A DNA stretch of 64,000 nt from Hymenobacter setariae (GTDB lineage Bacteria > Bacteroidota > Bacteroidia > Cytophagales > Hymenobacteraceae). The notes beneath the pieces were generated by a model. It had not been told where the DNA came from. It saw only the letters and a program-made list of their open reading frames with translations, and searched no databases. Where the stretch lies: assembly GCF_007713685.1 (NCBI RefSeq), contig NZ_VMRJ01000004.1, forward strand, positions 219,602 through 283,601. The letters run 5' to 3'. Each line of letters begins with the position of its first letter. Position 1 is the first letter of the stretch. The position numbers and the translations under genes were made by a program. This document shows positions 54,946-62,946 of the stretch, one piece after another.

Positions 54946-56592
54946 ATGGACGTTGGGCTACCTATTCGCAAAGCGCCGCGTTATGCGGTGCGCCTGTTTT
55001 TTGGTTTCTTACTACTGCTGGGCGGGGTAATTTTTCAGCACTACGGCGTATCATGGGATGAACCCACTGACCGGATGAACGGCCTAGTTAGCCTGCGCTA
55101 TATGTGTGAGCTGGTGGCCCCACACTGGGCAACCAAGCAGGCCTACCTACAATCGGCACCGCCTTTGCGCGGACACGTAGACAATGACCACGGGGTCTTA
55201 TTTGAGATTCCCCTAGCCCTGTACGATGTAGTGCGGCCGGGCAACGACCCGCGCGACTTTTATCTGGTGAGGCATTTGGCCGTGTACCTGACAAGCTTGG
55301 TGGGTTTGTGGGCGCTGTTTCGCCTGGCTACGCTGCGCTTTCGCGACGAGCGCCTGGGGCTGCTGGCCGCGGGGCTGCTCGTGCTGTCGCCCCGCTTTTT
55401 TGCCGAGTCCTTTTACAATGGCAAGGACATTCCATTTGTCGCGCTTTTCACGCTGGGCATTTACACGCTGGTCTGGCTGCTAGAGCGGCCGTCGTGGCAG
55501 CGGGCCGTGGTGCACGGCCTCGTGACGGCCGCCGCCACAGATGTCCGCATTCTAGGTTTGCTGCTGGGGCCTTTTACATATACGTTGCTCGCGCTTCAGT
55601 TTTTCAGCGCGCCGGCCGCGTTGGGGCGGCGCACGCTGTGGCACGTGGGGCTGGCTTACCTGCTAGCGCTGGCCGCCGGAGTGGTGGCCGGGTGGCCCTA
55701 CCTCTGGGAGCACACGCTACAGCACTTCGCGGCTGCCTTCGCCAGCCTTAGCCACTTCGAGCATCGGTGGAACGGAGAACTGTTGTACTGGGGGCACATT
55801 ATTCGGGCGGCAGAGGTACCCTGGCACTACGCGTTGGTGTGGATTACCATTACTACGCCAATTGCTTATCAGGTAGCCGGCCTAGTGGGCCTAGGGGTGA
55901 CAGCGGCTGAATTGCTGCGCCGCCCGTGGCCTCGGCTACGCACCGCTACGGGCCGCTTCGACCTGCTAGTAACTGGCTGGCTAGTGCTGCCGCTCGCCGC
56001 AGTCATTGGCCTGCATTCTAGTATCTACGATGGCTGGCGACACCTCTACTTTATTTATCCGGCGCTACTGCTGCTAGCTATTCGGGGTGGGCTGGCCATT
56101 GCGCAGTTGGCGCAGCGCGGCGCGGGCTGGCGGCGGCTGGCTTTGGGCCTGAGCCTACTGGCCGGCGCTGAAGCGCTACTCACGGCGGGCCGCATGGCCT
56201 ACATGCACCCGCATCAGCAAACGTATTTCAGCTACCTGCCTCGCCACCTGGTAGCGCCGCTGTTTGAGCGCGACTACTGGGGAGTTTCTTACCGCCAGGG
56301 TCTGGAATACCTAGTGTCCCAGCACCCAGTCGGCCCCATTTACGTCGAGCCGGCTGGAGAAATGCCTTTTGAAAATAATAAGATTTGGCTTTCGGAGGAT
56401 GACCGTAGCCGAGTGCTGCGTGGGCCCAATATGCCGGGCCGGTATTTCATCGTAGCGTACCGAAGCATGCTAGGTCCTTACCCGCCCTCGGTAGGCACGG
56501 AGGTATATACGCTGCGCGCCGACGGCGTTCCTATCCTATCCATTTTTAAACGGGGGCAAGACCCGATTCCGCCTGCCCCCACAAGATGGTAG
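54946..56592 (+). CDS. Multi-pass GT-C glycosyltransferase (GT39/ArnT-like)
   Basis: The 548-residue inner-membrane protein has 10-12 hydrophobic segments and the first-loop acidic motif YGVSWDEPTDR (about 33-43), with a second loop HVDNDHGVLFEIP and NGKDIPF, as in polyprenyl-phosphate-dependent glycosyltransferases of the PMT/ArnT clan. Such enzymes add sugars to lipid A, proteins or glycans on the periplasmic side. The donor is unknown. Ends next to the convergent SulP gene. Confidence 0.85.
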   Translation: MDVGLPIRKAPRYAVRLFFGFLLLLGGVIFQHYGVSWDEPTDRMNGLVSLRYMCELVAPHWATKQAYLQSAPPLRGHVDNDHGVLFEIPLALYDVVRPGNDPRDFYLVRHLAVYLTSLVGLWALFRLATLRFRDERLGLLAAGLLVLSPRFFAESFYNGKDIPFVALFTLGIYTLVWLLERPSWQRAVVHGLVTAAATDVRILGLLLGPFTYTLLALQFFSAPAALGRRTLWHVGLAYLLALAAGVVAGWPYLWEHTLQHFAAAFASLSHFEHRWNGELLYWGHIIRAAEVPWHYALVWITITTPIAYQVAGLVGLGVTAAELLRRPWPRLRTATGRFDLLVTGWLVLPLAAVIGLHSSIYDGWRHLYFIYPALLLLAIRGGLAIAQLAQRGAGWRRLALGLSLLAGAEALLTAGRMAYMHPHQQTYFSYLPRHLVAPLFERDYWGVSYRQGLEYLVSQHPVGPIYVEPAGEMPFENNKIWLSEDDRSRVLRGPNMPGRYFIVAYRSMLGPYPPSVGTEVYTLRADGVPILSIFKRGQDPIPPAPTRW

Positions 56593-56599
56593 CTACACG

Positions 56600-58144
56600 C
56601 TAATACGCCACGTCGGCCCCAGCCACGCGATAGTTAGGGTCTTCCAGAATATTGACCTCGACCAAGGCACCGGCCTTGCCGAGCAGCACGCGGCAATCGG
56701 GGCTGAGGTGGCGCAGGTGCAGAGTTTTGCCAGCGCGCTGGTAGCGCTCAGTGAGCTTGTGCAGGGCGTCGAGGGCCGACATATCGGCCACGCGACTGTC
56801 CTGGAAGTCGATAATGACTTCGGCGGGGTCGTGGGCTACGTCAAACTTTTCGGTGAACGCCTGCACCGAGCCGAAGAACAGCGGGCCGTAGAGCTCGTAG
56901 TGCTTCACGCCGCTGGCATCGAGGTAATGGCGGGCCCGAATGCGCTTGGCATTTTCCCAGGCAAAGGCCAGGGCCGATACCACCACCCCTAGAAGCACCG
57001 CCAGGGCCAGGTTTTGCGAAATGGCCGTGACGAGCGTCACGAGCAGCATCACCACCACATCGGTGCGGGGCATGCGGCGCAGGATGTGCAAGCTAGCCCA
57101 CTCGAAGGTGGCTATCACCACCATAAACATCACGCCTACCAGCGCCGCCAGCGGCAGCCGCTCGATGAGGCTGGAGCCGGCTACCACAAACAGGGCCAGC
57201 GCGCTGGCCGCCACCACGCCCGACAGCCGCCCCCGCCCGCGCGACTCTAGGTTGACCATCGTTTGGCCTATCATGGCGCAGCCACCCATGCCGCCAGTGA
57301 AGCCCGAAGCCACGTTGGCCAGGCCCTGGGCTACGCAGTCTTGGTTGCTGCGGCCGCGACTTTCGGTTACTTCGTCTACCACCGTCAGGGTCAGCAGGCT
57401 TTCGGTGAGGCCCACCATCGCCATAATGAGTGAATACGGCAGCACCATTCCTAGGGTATGCCAGCTGAACGGCACTTGCGGCAGGTGCAGCGTAGGCAGT
57501 CCGCCGGCAATAGAGGCAATATCACCTACTGACTTGGTTTGCAGTCCACCTAGGATAACCAGCGCCGACACTACCACAATGGCCACCAGCGAGCCCGGCA
57601 CGGCCTTGGTCACCTTAGGCGTGAAGTACACCAGCGCCATCGTGAGGGCCACCAGCCCTAACATCAGCGCTAGCGCCGGGCCCGCCAGCCAGTGCTCGGC
57701 ACCGGCCGCATCACGCACCTTAAACTGCTCGAGCTGAGCCATGAAGATGATAGCCGCCAGCCCGTTGACAAAGCCATACACCACCGGCTGCGGCACCAGC
57801 CGAATAAACTTGCCCCAGCGCAGCAGCCCGATGGCAATCTGGATGAGCCCCATGAGCACCACGGCCACGAACAGGTACTCGACGCCCTGCTGCACCACCA
57901 AGCTCACAATAACCACGGCCACCGAGCCCGCCGCGCCCGATATCATACCCGGCCGACCACCTAGGACACTTGTGACCAAACAGATAACAAACGCCGACCC
58001 AATACCCACTAGCGGGCTGATGTGCGCCAGCAGCGCGAAAGCCACTACCTCGGGCACCAAGGCCAGCGCTGTAGTGAGGCCAGCTAATACTTCGTTTTTA
58101 ACGTTGAACTTGTACTGAGAAAAATAAGAACTTACAACCGACAT
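56600..58144 (-). CDS. SulP-family anion transporter with STAS domain
   Basis: The 514-residue protein has about 12 membrane segments with the SulP motif VLAGLTTALALVPEVVAFALLAH near the N-terminus (only key part given) and GLANVASGFTGGMGGCAMIGQ in the core, then a C-terminal STAS domain (about 415-510) with VIIDFQDSRVADMSALDAL. SulP proteins move sulfate, bicarbonate or other anions. The ATG at 58144 is used. On this strand, upstream, lie a -7 box, a 14-codon ORF and an intrinsic terminator, so expression may be attenuated. No sulfur-assimilation genes are adjacent. Confidence 0.92.
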   Translation of the reverse strand: MSVVSSYFSQYKFNVKNEVLAGLTTALALVPEVVAFALLAHISPLVGIGSAFVICLVTSVLGGRPGMISGAAGSVAVVIVSLVVQQGVEYLFVAVVLMGLIQIAIGLLRWGKFIRLVPQPVVYGFVNGLAAIIFMAQLEQFKVRDAAGAEHWLAGPALALMLGLVALTMALVYFTPKVTKAVPGSLVAIVVVSALVILGGLQTKSVGDIASIAGGLPTLHLPQVPFSWHTLGMVLPYSLIMAMVGLTESLLTLTVVDEVTESRGRSNQDCVAQGLANVASGFTGGMGGCAMIGQTMVNLESRGRGRLSGVVAASALALFVVAGSSLIERLPLAALVGVMFMVVIATFEWASLHILRRMPRTDVVVMLLVTLVTAISQNLALAVLLGVVVSALAFAWENAKRIRARHYLDASGVKHYELYGPLFFGSVQAFTEKFDVAHDPAEVIIDFQDSRVADMSALDALHKLTERYQRAGKTLHLRHLSPDCRVLLGKAGALVEVNILEDPNYRVAGADVAY

Positions 58145-58163
58145 AAAAAGCTGAATCGAAGGC

Positions 58164-58201
58164 AAAAGAAAAGCCGCACGCTTCCGGCAGGAAGCGGCGG
58201 C
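58164..58201 (-). terminator. Intrinsic terminator in the sulP leader
   Basis: On the minus strand GCCGCCGCTTCC, loop TGCC, GGAAGCGTGCGGC and then TTTTCTTTT. It is upstream of sulP (ATG at 58144) with no other minus gene behind it, so it ends either a short RNA or an attenuated leader. Confidence 0.7.
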
Positions 58202-58222
58202 AGGGGTAGCTTTGGCCGGTAC

Positions 58223-58267
58223 TCAGGGTGGAGTAAGCTTGAAACGCAGAGGAATAGTGAGGAGCAT
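58223..58267 (-). other. 14-codon ORF in the sulP leader
   Basis: ATG at 58267 opens a 14-residue frame, MLLTIPLRFKLTPP, ending TGA at 58223, between the -7 box and the terminator. It could be a leader peptide, but no codon run (Cys, Met) suggests what it would sense. May be chance. Confidence 0.3.
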
Positions 58268-58276
58268 ACGCACCCA

Positions 58277-58284
58277 CAAAGGTA
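58277..58284 (-). promoter_or_regulatory. Putative -7 box (TACCTTTG) of the sulP leader
   Basis: The plus strand reads CAAAGGTA; the minus box matches TAnnTTTG and gives a transcript start near 58270, about 125 bases before the sulP ATG. Confidence 0.5.
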
Positions 58285-58419
58285 CGCCCGAGGTAGGCAA
58301 ACGCTCAGACAGCTGGGTATTGGCGGCACCCTAGGTGCTCTTTCTGCCACGTAGAGCAAACAAACTGTCCGGCACGGTTTTTTCGTTGAAGGGACTGTTT
58401 GCTTCCTTTTGCTTGGCTT

Positions 58420-59532
58420 ATGCGTTTTGTATTGTTAGTTGTTGCGGCGTTGTTTCTTAGTGGGCAAGGGGCGTGGGCCCAGCGCCCTACCGACAAGTGG
58501 TACTTTGGCCGGCAAGCGGGGCTCGATTTTAGCAGCGGCGCCCCTACCCCGCTGCTCGATGGCGCCATGACCACCTACGAGGGCTGCGCCACCGCTACCA
58601 CCAAGCGTGGCGAATTGCTTTTTTACACCGACGGCCAAACCGTGTGGAACCGCCAGCACCAGCCCATGCCCAATGGCCGGCGCCTCATGGGCTCGGGCAG
58701 CAGCACGCAGTCGGCTCTCATCGTGCCCGACCCCGGCTCGGGCAACATCTTCTATGTCTTTACGGTAGCGCCGCAGGGCGCGCCCAATGGCCTGCGCTAT
58801 TCGGTGGTAGACATGACCCGCGACAATGGCCTCGGCGACGTACCTAGGGCCAACCTATTGCTACTCACACCGGTGGCCGAGAAGCTAGCCGCCGTGCGCC
58901 ACCCCAACGGCCGCGACGTGTGGGTGGTAGCTCACCGCTGGAACTCTAATGCCTTCATCGCCTACCTCGTGACGGCCGATGGCGTAGCCGCCAAGCCGGT
59001 GATGAGCAACGTGGGCGCCATGAACGCCGGCCCCGGCCGCAATGCCATTGGGGCGCTCAAGTTTTCGCCCGATGGCACCAAGTTGGCTGCCGCCATCTGG
59101 CGCGAGAGCAACAAATTTGAGGTCTACGACTTCGACCGCGCCACGGGCAAGGTGAGTAACGCGCGCAGCTTTGGGCCCTACCCTGAGGCGTATGGCGTCG
59201 AGTTTTCGCCTGATGGCACCAAGCTCTACGGCACCTGCAACGGCAACAGTAACCACAAAACGCCGACCGCTAGCCCCGAAACCCAGGTGTGGCAATTCGA
59301 CCTCAAAACCAAGGCCGCCGTGCAAGTCGGCCGCTCCTCTAATCACAAAATCGGCGCCCTACAGCGCGGGCCCGACGGCAAGATTTACGTGGCCCGCGAA
59401 GACAACTCGTTTCTAGGGGTCATCGGCAGCCCTAACACGGCGGGCACGGCCTGCGGCTACGTCGATGACGGTCTCAAGCTGGGCGGGCGGCGCAGCAAGC
59501 TCGGGCTACCGGGCTTTGTGGTAGAGCCCTAG
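58420..59532 (+). CDS. Exported beta-propeller protein, WD40/lactonase-like
   Basis: The 370-residue protein has a signal peptide (1-20, FLSGQGAWAQ) and a propeller region opening KWYFGRQAGLDFSSGAP, with YEGCATATTKRGELLFYTDGQTVWN, GSGSSTQSALIVPDPG, two KFSPDGTKLAAA/EFSPDGTKLYGT WD40-type blades and PDGKIYVAREDN. It corresponds to the N-terminal region of large Bacteroidota gliding-motility-associated surface proteins, but stops after the propeller, with no PKD repeats and no type IX sorting domain (the end is GLPGFVVEP). Function unknown; it may be a shortened relative. Confidence 0.8.
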   Translation: MRFVLLVVAALFLSGQGAWAQRPTDKWYFGRQAGLDFSSGAPTPLLDGAMTTYEGCATATTKRGELLFYTDGQTVWNRQHQPMPNGRRLMGSGSSTQSALIVPDPGSGNIFYVFTVAPQGAPNGLRYSVVDMTRDNGLGDVPRANLLLLTPVAEKLAAVRHPNGRDVWVVAHRWNSNAFIAYLVTADGVAAKPVMSNVGAMNAGPGRNAIGALKFSPDGTKLAAAIWRESNKFEVYDFDRATGKVSNARSFGPYPEAYGVEFSPDGTKLYGTCNGNSNHKTPTASPETQVWQFDLKTKAAVQVGRSSNHKIGALQRGPDGKIYVAREDNSFLGVIGSPNTAGTACGYVDDGLKLGGRRSKLGLPGFVVEP

Positions 59533-59566
59533 GCCCCTGGGTATGGGCAAAACGCCCGCCGTGCGG

Positions 59567-59574
59567 TAACTTTG
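59567..59574 (+). promoter_or_regulatory. Putative -7 box (TAACTTTG) of the FKBP gene
   Basis: TAnnTTTG match 15 bases before the ATG at 59590. It overlaps an in-frame upstream ATG at 59572, which is thereby excluded as the start. Confidence 0.5.
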
Positions 59575-59589
59575 AACAAATCTTATCGC

Positions 59590-60522
59590 ATGAAAAAATA
59601 TTTCTTTAGCGTGATGCACCGCTTTGGCGTGGTGCTTTGCCTGGCCCTCGCGGGGGGCGCAACCCTCTCGAGCTGCAGCAAGGATGAGACGTATGTCGAC
59701 TACTCGGCTACCGACGATGCCCTCATCAAAACTTACCTCACCACCAACAATATCACTACGGCCCAGAAGCAGGCCTCGGGCCTGTACTTCATACCCACGG
59801 TCACGAACGCCAACGCCACCAAGGTGACGATAGGCCAAAATGTATCGTTTCTGTTTACGGGCACGCTGCTCAATGGCACTGTATTTGGCACCTCGGGCCA
59901 GGATGTAACCAAAGCCGCCAGCTTCGTGCTAGGCAAATCCAACACTATATCGGGCTTGCAGGAGGGCATTTCGCTTATGCACCTAGGCGACAAGGCAACG
60001 CTGCTCATCCCATCAGGCTTGGCCTTTGGGCCAACTGGCAGCGGGTCGGCAAGCAGTGGCACCACGGTACCGCCTAATACCGTTGTACGCTTTGAGGTAG
60101 AAGTCGTTGACCTCAACTACGCCGCCACCGACGACGCCCTCATTAAAAAATACCTCGCGGCCAACAACATCACGGGCGCACAAAAGACCGCGTCGGGCCT
60201 CTACTACCTACCCGTGGTCGCGAATGCAACCGGCACCCAAGCTGTGGCCAACAAAAGAGTGTCAGTACTGTACACTGGCAAGCTGCTCGACGGCAGCACG
60301 TTTGATGCCTCTTCGCAGCGCGGCAACACGCCCTTCACCTTTACGCTAGGCAAAGGCGAGGTTATTCCGGGCTGGGATGAGGGCATCGCGCTCATGCGCA
60401 AAGGCGAGAAAGCCACGCTGTTCATTCCTTCAGCCCTAGGCTATGGCCCTGTTAGCCCCGGCACCGCCATTCCGGCCAACTCGGTGCTGCGCTTCGATGT
60501 AGAAGTAACGGACGTGCAATAA
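59590..60522 (+). CDS. Tandem FKBP-type peptidyl-prolyl isomerase lipoprotein
   Basis: The 310-residue lipoprotein (signal MKKYFFSVMHRFGVVLCLAL, lipobox LSSC) has two FKBP domains of about 130 residues, each preceded by a repeated YxATDDALIKxYLxxNNIT linker. Domain 2 is canonical: LYTGKLLDGSTFDASSQ, GKGEVIPGWDEGIALM with the active-site Trp, and SALGYG. Domain 1 has FTGTLLNGTVFGTSGQ and ISGLQEGISLM: the FD Asp and the Trp are replaced, so it is probably inactive. The enzyme would fold proteins in the periplasm or at the outer membrane. An intrinsic terminator follows. Confidence 0.92.
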   Translation: MKKYFFSVMHRFGVVLCLALAGGATLSSCSKDETYVDYSATDDALIKTYLTTNNITTAQKQASGLYFIPTVTNANATKVTIGQNVSFLFTGTLLNGTVFGTSGQDVTKAASFVLGKSNTISGLQEGISLMHLGDKATLLIPSGLAFGPTGSGSASSGTTVPPNTVVRFEVEVVDLNYAATDDALIKKYLAANNITGAQKTASGLYYLPVVANATGTQAVANKRVSVLYTGKLLDGSTFDASSQRGNTPFTFTLGKGEVIPGWDEGIALMRKGEKATLFIPSALGYGPVSPGTAIPANSVLRFDVEVTDVQ

Positions 60523-60565
60523 TCATTGGCTAGCGCGGCTTCACCGGCCGCCAGCACACCTTAGG

Positions 60566-60601
60566 AAGGGGCGGTTGCCAGTGTGGCAGCCGCCCCTTTT
60601 T
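60566..60601 (+). terminator. Intrinsic terminator of the FKBP gene
   Basis: AAGGGGCGGTTGCCA pairs with TGGCAGCCGCCCCTT (one G-T), 3-base loop, then TTT. Confidence 0.88.
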
Positions 60602-60812
60602 GCTTGTCATGCGTATGGTCCAGCCTAATTAGCTGCAGGTAAGGCCCAACAAAGCATAGCTTCTATGTCTGCTACTATTGCTACTAGAAATTGGACAACA
60701 GCAGGCCATCTTAACACGGTATAATCACTTTTTAAGCTCCTGCTCATTAAAAATTCATTTTACTTATTATAAATGCATTACACTTACTAATAGCACAACA
60801 GTTAGCAACATG

Positions 60813-60847
60813 AATATTTGATTAAGCATATAATTTCATCAAATATT
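60813..60847. promoter_or_regulatory. Inverted repeat (possible operator) upstream of the acyltransferase
   Basis: Perfect AATATTTGAT/ATCAAATATT, 15-base spacer, AT-rich surroundings. Binding protein unknown. Confidence 0.4.
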
Positions 60848-60875
60848 AATTTACGGGTTGGTATTGTTGTATACC

Positions 60876-62072
60876 ATGAACCACCCCGCCCACCAGCCGA
60901 AAGTTTTTTTCCCTAACCTAGACGGGCTACGCACTATCGCCTGCCTGCTTGTTTTTGGTTTTCACGGCTTTCTTTCTATTCTTCCCGCCCATTCCGTTCA
61001 CGTCCACGGCTCGTCGGCGCTGCTATATGGCACTATGGGTGTCAACTTCTTCTTCGTTCTTTCTGGGTTCTTAATTACCTACCTTTTACTGGACGAAGAG
61101 CAACGTACCCACACCATCGACCTACTGGGGTTTTATCGCCGCCGCGTCCTGCGCATCTGGCCGCTGTTTTATGTGTGCGCCGCCTATGGTTTTTTGGTAG
61201 TGCCGCTATTGATGCACTGGCTGCGGGTACCTTACTACGAAAGAGCCAGCGGGTGGCTGCACCTAGCTTTTTTGGGCAACCTCGACTCGGTGTGGCAGGG
61301 CGTGCAGCCCACCGCGCATAGCTTGGCTGTGCTGTGGTCGGTGGCCATCGAAGAACAATTTTACTTGATTTGGCCCGTGCTGCTCATGGTTGTTTTTCGG
61401 CAGTGGCGGCCGGGGGCCTTTCTACTGGTGATAGTAGCGTCCGTTTGGTTTCGCTATGCGCATAGCACCAACGCCTTCCTGCTATACCGGCACTCGCTGG
61501 CCGTGATGTCGGACATGGCAATGGGTGGCGCGGCCGCTTGGGCCTGCTTTCATTACCCGGTGCTGCAGCGCCACATTGCGGGTTGGTCGCGGTGGACCAT
61601 CGCTGGGCTCTATCTGCTAGGGGCCGCTTGCATTTTGCTAGGTGAGAAAAACGTGCTGCCCGAAACGGCCACGCTGCTCGCCATAAAGCGGGTTGCCTAT
61701 GCCTGTGTCTTCGTGTTTATTATCCTAGAGCAGAACTACGCTACTCACTCTTGGTTTAAGCTTAAAAATAGTCGCTGGCTTACTTACTGGGGCACCTTTA
61801 CTTATGGCTTCTATTGCTTGCACCCTATTGTGCTTGAGTGGCTGGTGCTTGGCTCCGAACAACTGCACTTAGCGCCCTCGGCGCTCAATACCATCGTGCG
61901 CGCTACCGTGGCACTGCCCCTCAGCGCCGGCTTGGCATGGCTCATCTATACATACTGGGAAAAGCCTTTTCTACGGCTCAAAAACCGCCGCCAGCCAGCC
62001 GAAGCCTCTCTTCCCTCTACCGCGCAGCAGCCAATACACCTGCCCGTGTCATCTGCGCTGGCCGAGTCCTAA
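60876..62072 (+). CDS. Acyltransferase-3 family membrane protein (OafA/YrhL-like)
   Basis: The 398-residue protein has about 10 membrane segments and AT3 signatures: LDGLRTIACLLVFGFHG (about 15-31, His), GVNFFFVLSGFLITYLL, FYRRRVLRIWPLFYV and VAIEEQFYLIWP. These proteins O-acetylate cell-surface glycans such as O-antigen. ATG at 60876 is chosen as the first Met before the conserved DGLR region. It sits between two AT-rich stretches, unlike its neighbours, so it may be a recently acquired envelope-modifying gene. Confidence 0.9.
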   Translation: MNHPAHQPKVFFPNLDGLRTIACLLVFGFHGFLSILPAHSVHVHGSSALLYGTMGVNFFFVLSGFLITYLLLDEEQRTHTIDLLGFYRRRVLRIWPLFYVCAAYGFLVVPLLMHWLRVPYYERASGWLHLAFLGNLDSVWQGVQPTAHSLAVLWSVAIEEQFYLIWPVLLMVVFRQWRPGAFLLVIVASVWFRYAHSTNAFLLYRHSLAVMSDMAMGGAAAWACFHYPVLQRHIAGWSRWTIAGLYLLGAACILLGEKNVLPETATLLAIKRVAYACVFVFIILEQNYATHSWFKLKNSRWLTYWGTFTYGFYCLHPIVLEWLVLGSEQLHLAPSALNTIVRATVALPLSAGLAWLIYTYWEKPFLRLKNRRQPAEASLPSTAQQPIHLPVSSALAES

Positions 62073-62125
62073 TAGGTAAGCCCGCTTGCGGTCATAGTTC
62101 CTTTAGCCATTCATAGTGGCAGTAG

Positions 62126-62177
62126 CATCTACTGGCTGGGCTTAGGTACCTAGGTGCCTAAGCCCAGCCAGTAGATG
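62126..62177. repeat. Perfect 21-bp inverted repeat after the acyltransferase
   Basis: Arms 62126-62146 and 62157-62177 (core CTACTGGCTGGGCTTAGG) around TACCTAGGTG. No T run follows; position 54 bases after the stop suggests a terminator or mRNA end structure. Confidence 0.7.
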
Positions 62178-62232
62178 TCGTTTTAACAGAGTAGTATTCG
62201 GCGCGCGTTAGGGTTCACCTAAGCGCTCTTTC

Positions 62233-62297
62233 AAGCCAGTGGGCCACCTCATCCCCTTAACCAAATGGTTAGGGAGGGCGAGGTGGCCCACTGGCTT
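62233..62297. repeat. Perfect 18-bp inverted repeat
   Basis: Arms 62233-62250 and 62280-62297 (AAGCCAGTGGGCCACCTC and partner), with an inner stem CCTTAACCA/TGGTTAGGG; followed by TTTG. Second hairpin of the pair after the acyltransferase gene. Confidence 0.7.
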
Positions 62298-62946
62298 TTG
62301 TCGTTCGCCCTTGTCCGGTAGGAGGCTCAACTGCTTCGCTCCGAGGCTGCTATTGCTTAGTCAACGCCTGCTCCAAAAAGCCTTGACAGAGGAGATAATC
62401 TCCAAAAAATATAATTTAACTTTTCCAAGCTGGCTTTTAGACTGGTTTACAATCGCATTTGCTGATTTTGAACAATGCTGAGCTTAGTGTAGACTTTTTC
62501 ATTCTGCACTAAGCTATCATTAAAATTGCACTTTTATACATATTTCATCTCAATGCGTTGTTCTTCATGTTTATAATGAGCGCCCTTATTGTACTTTTGA
62601 AAAAAATTCATACTTAATTCATCTGACAAGCGATGTAATCCTACCGTATTCCCACATTTTGGGAGGAAGATTATCGCCTCTTTCTATCAATATTATTAGT
62701 AGCTAGTGCCTGCTGTTGCTGCTCAAACAGGCTATTCAGCCTGCTTGGGGCCTACTCTGGCGCGGTATACCTGCTTGCAGGATATTCATTTATTACTATT
62801 CCTACTCTACGGCCCGGGTATGATACCTAAGCTTTGGTCTCACTGGCCAGGGCCACCTAGGTGTGTCAGTTTTCACCCGTCGTGCCAGCTACCCACTACT
62901 CTTTGATTCTTCTTTAGATACTCCTCTACTACCCGTTCATCGTTTT

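Larger units (their letters stand above)
60523..60875. other. AT-rich 353-base gap before the acyltransferase
   Basis: No gene seen. After the FKBP terminator it becomes strongly AT-rich. A perfect 10-bp inverted repeat AATATTTGAT/ATCAAATATT (60813-60822 and 60838-60847), 28 bases before the acyltransferase ATG, looks like an operator. Confidence 0.55.
62073..62946. other. 874-base gap with two strong hairpins and an AT-rich core
   Basis: No supported gene; an 80-codon frame at 62239-62481 has no protein character. Two perfect inverted repeats (62126-62177 and 62233-62297) come first, then about 300 AT-rich bases (62380-62700), then a GC-richer stretch leading to the SGNH gene. The AT-rich part may be a remnant of inserted DNA. 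Confidence 0.6.

Noticed and set aside
58163..58165. TTG start of sulP at 58165
   Set aside because: It lies within the T tract of the leader terminator; the ATG at 58144 fits the protein start better.
62239..62481. 80-codon frame in the gap after the acyltransferase
   Set aside because: It starts inside an inverted repeat and runs into AT-rich DNA; the translation shows no domain or signal.
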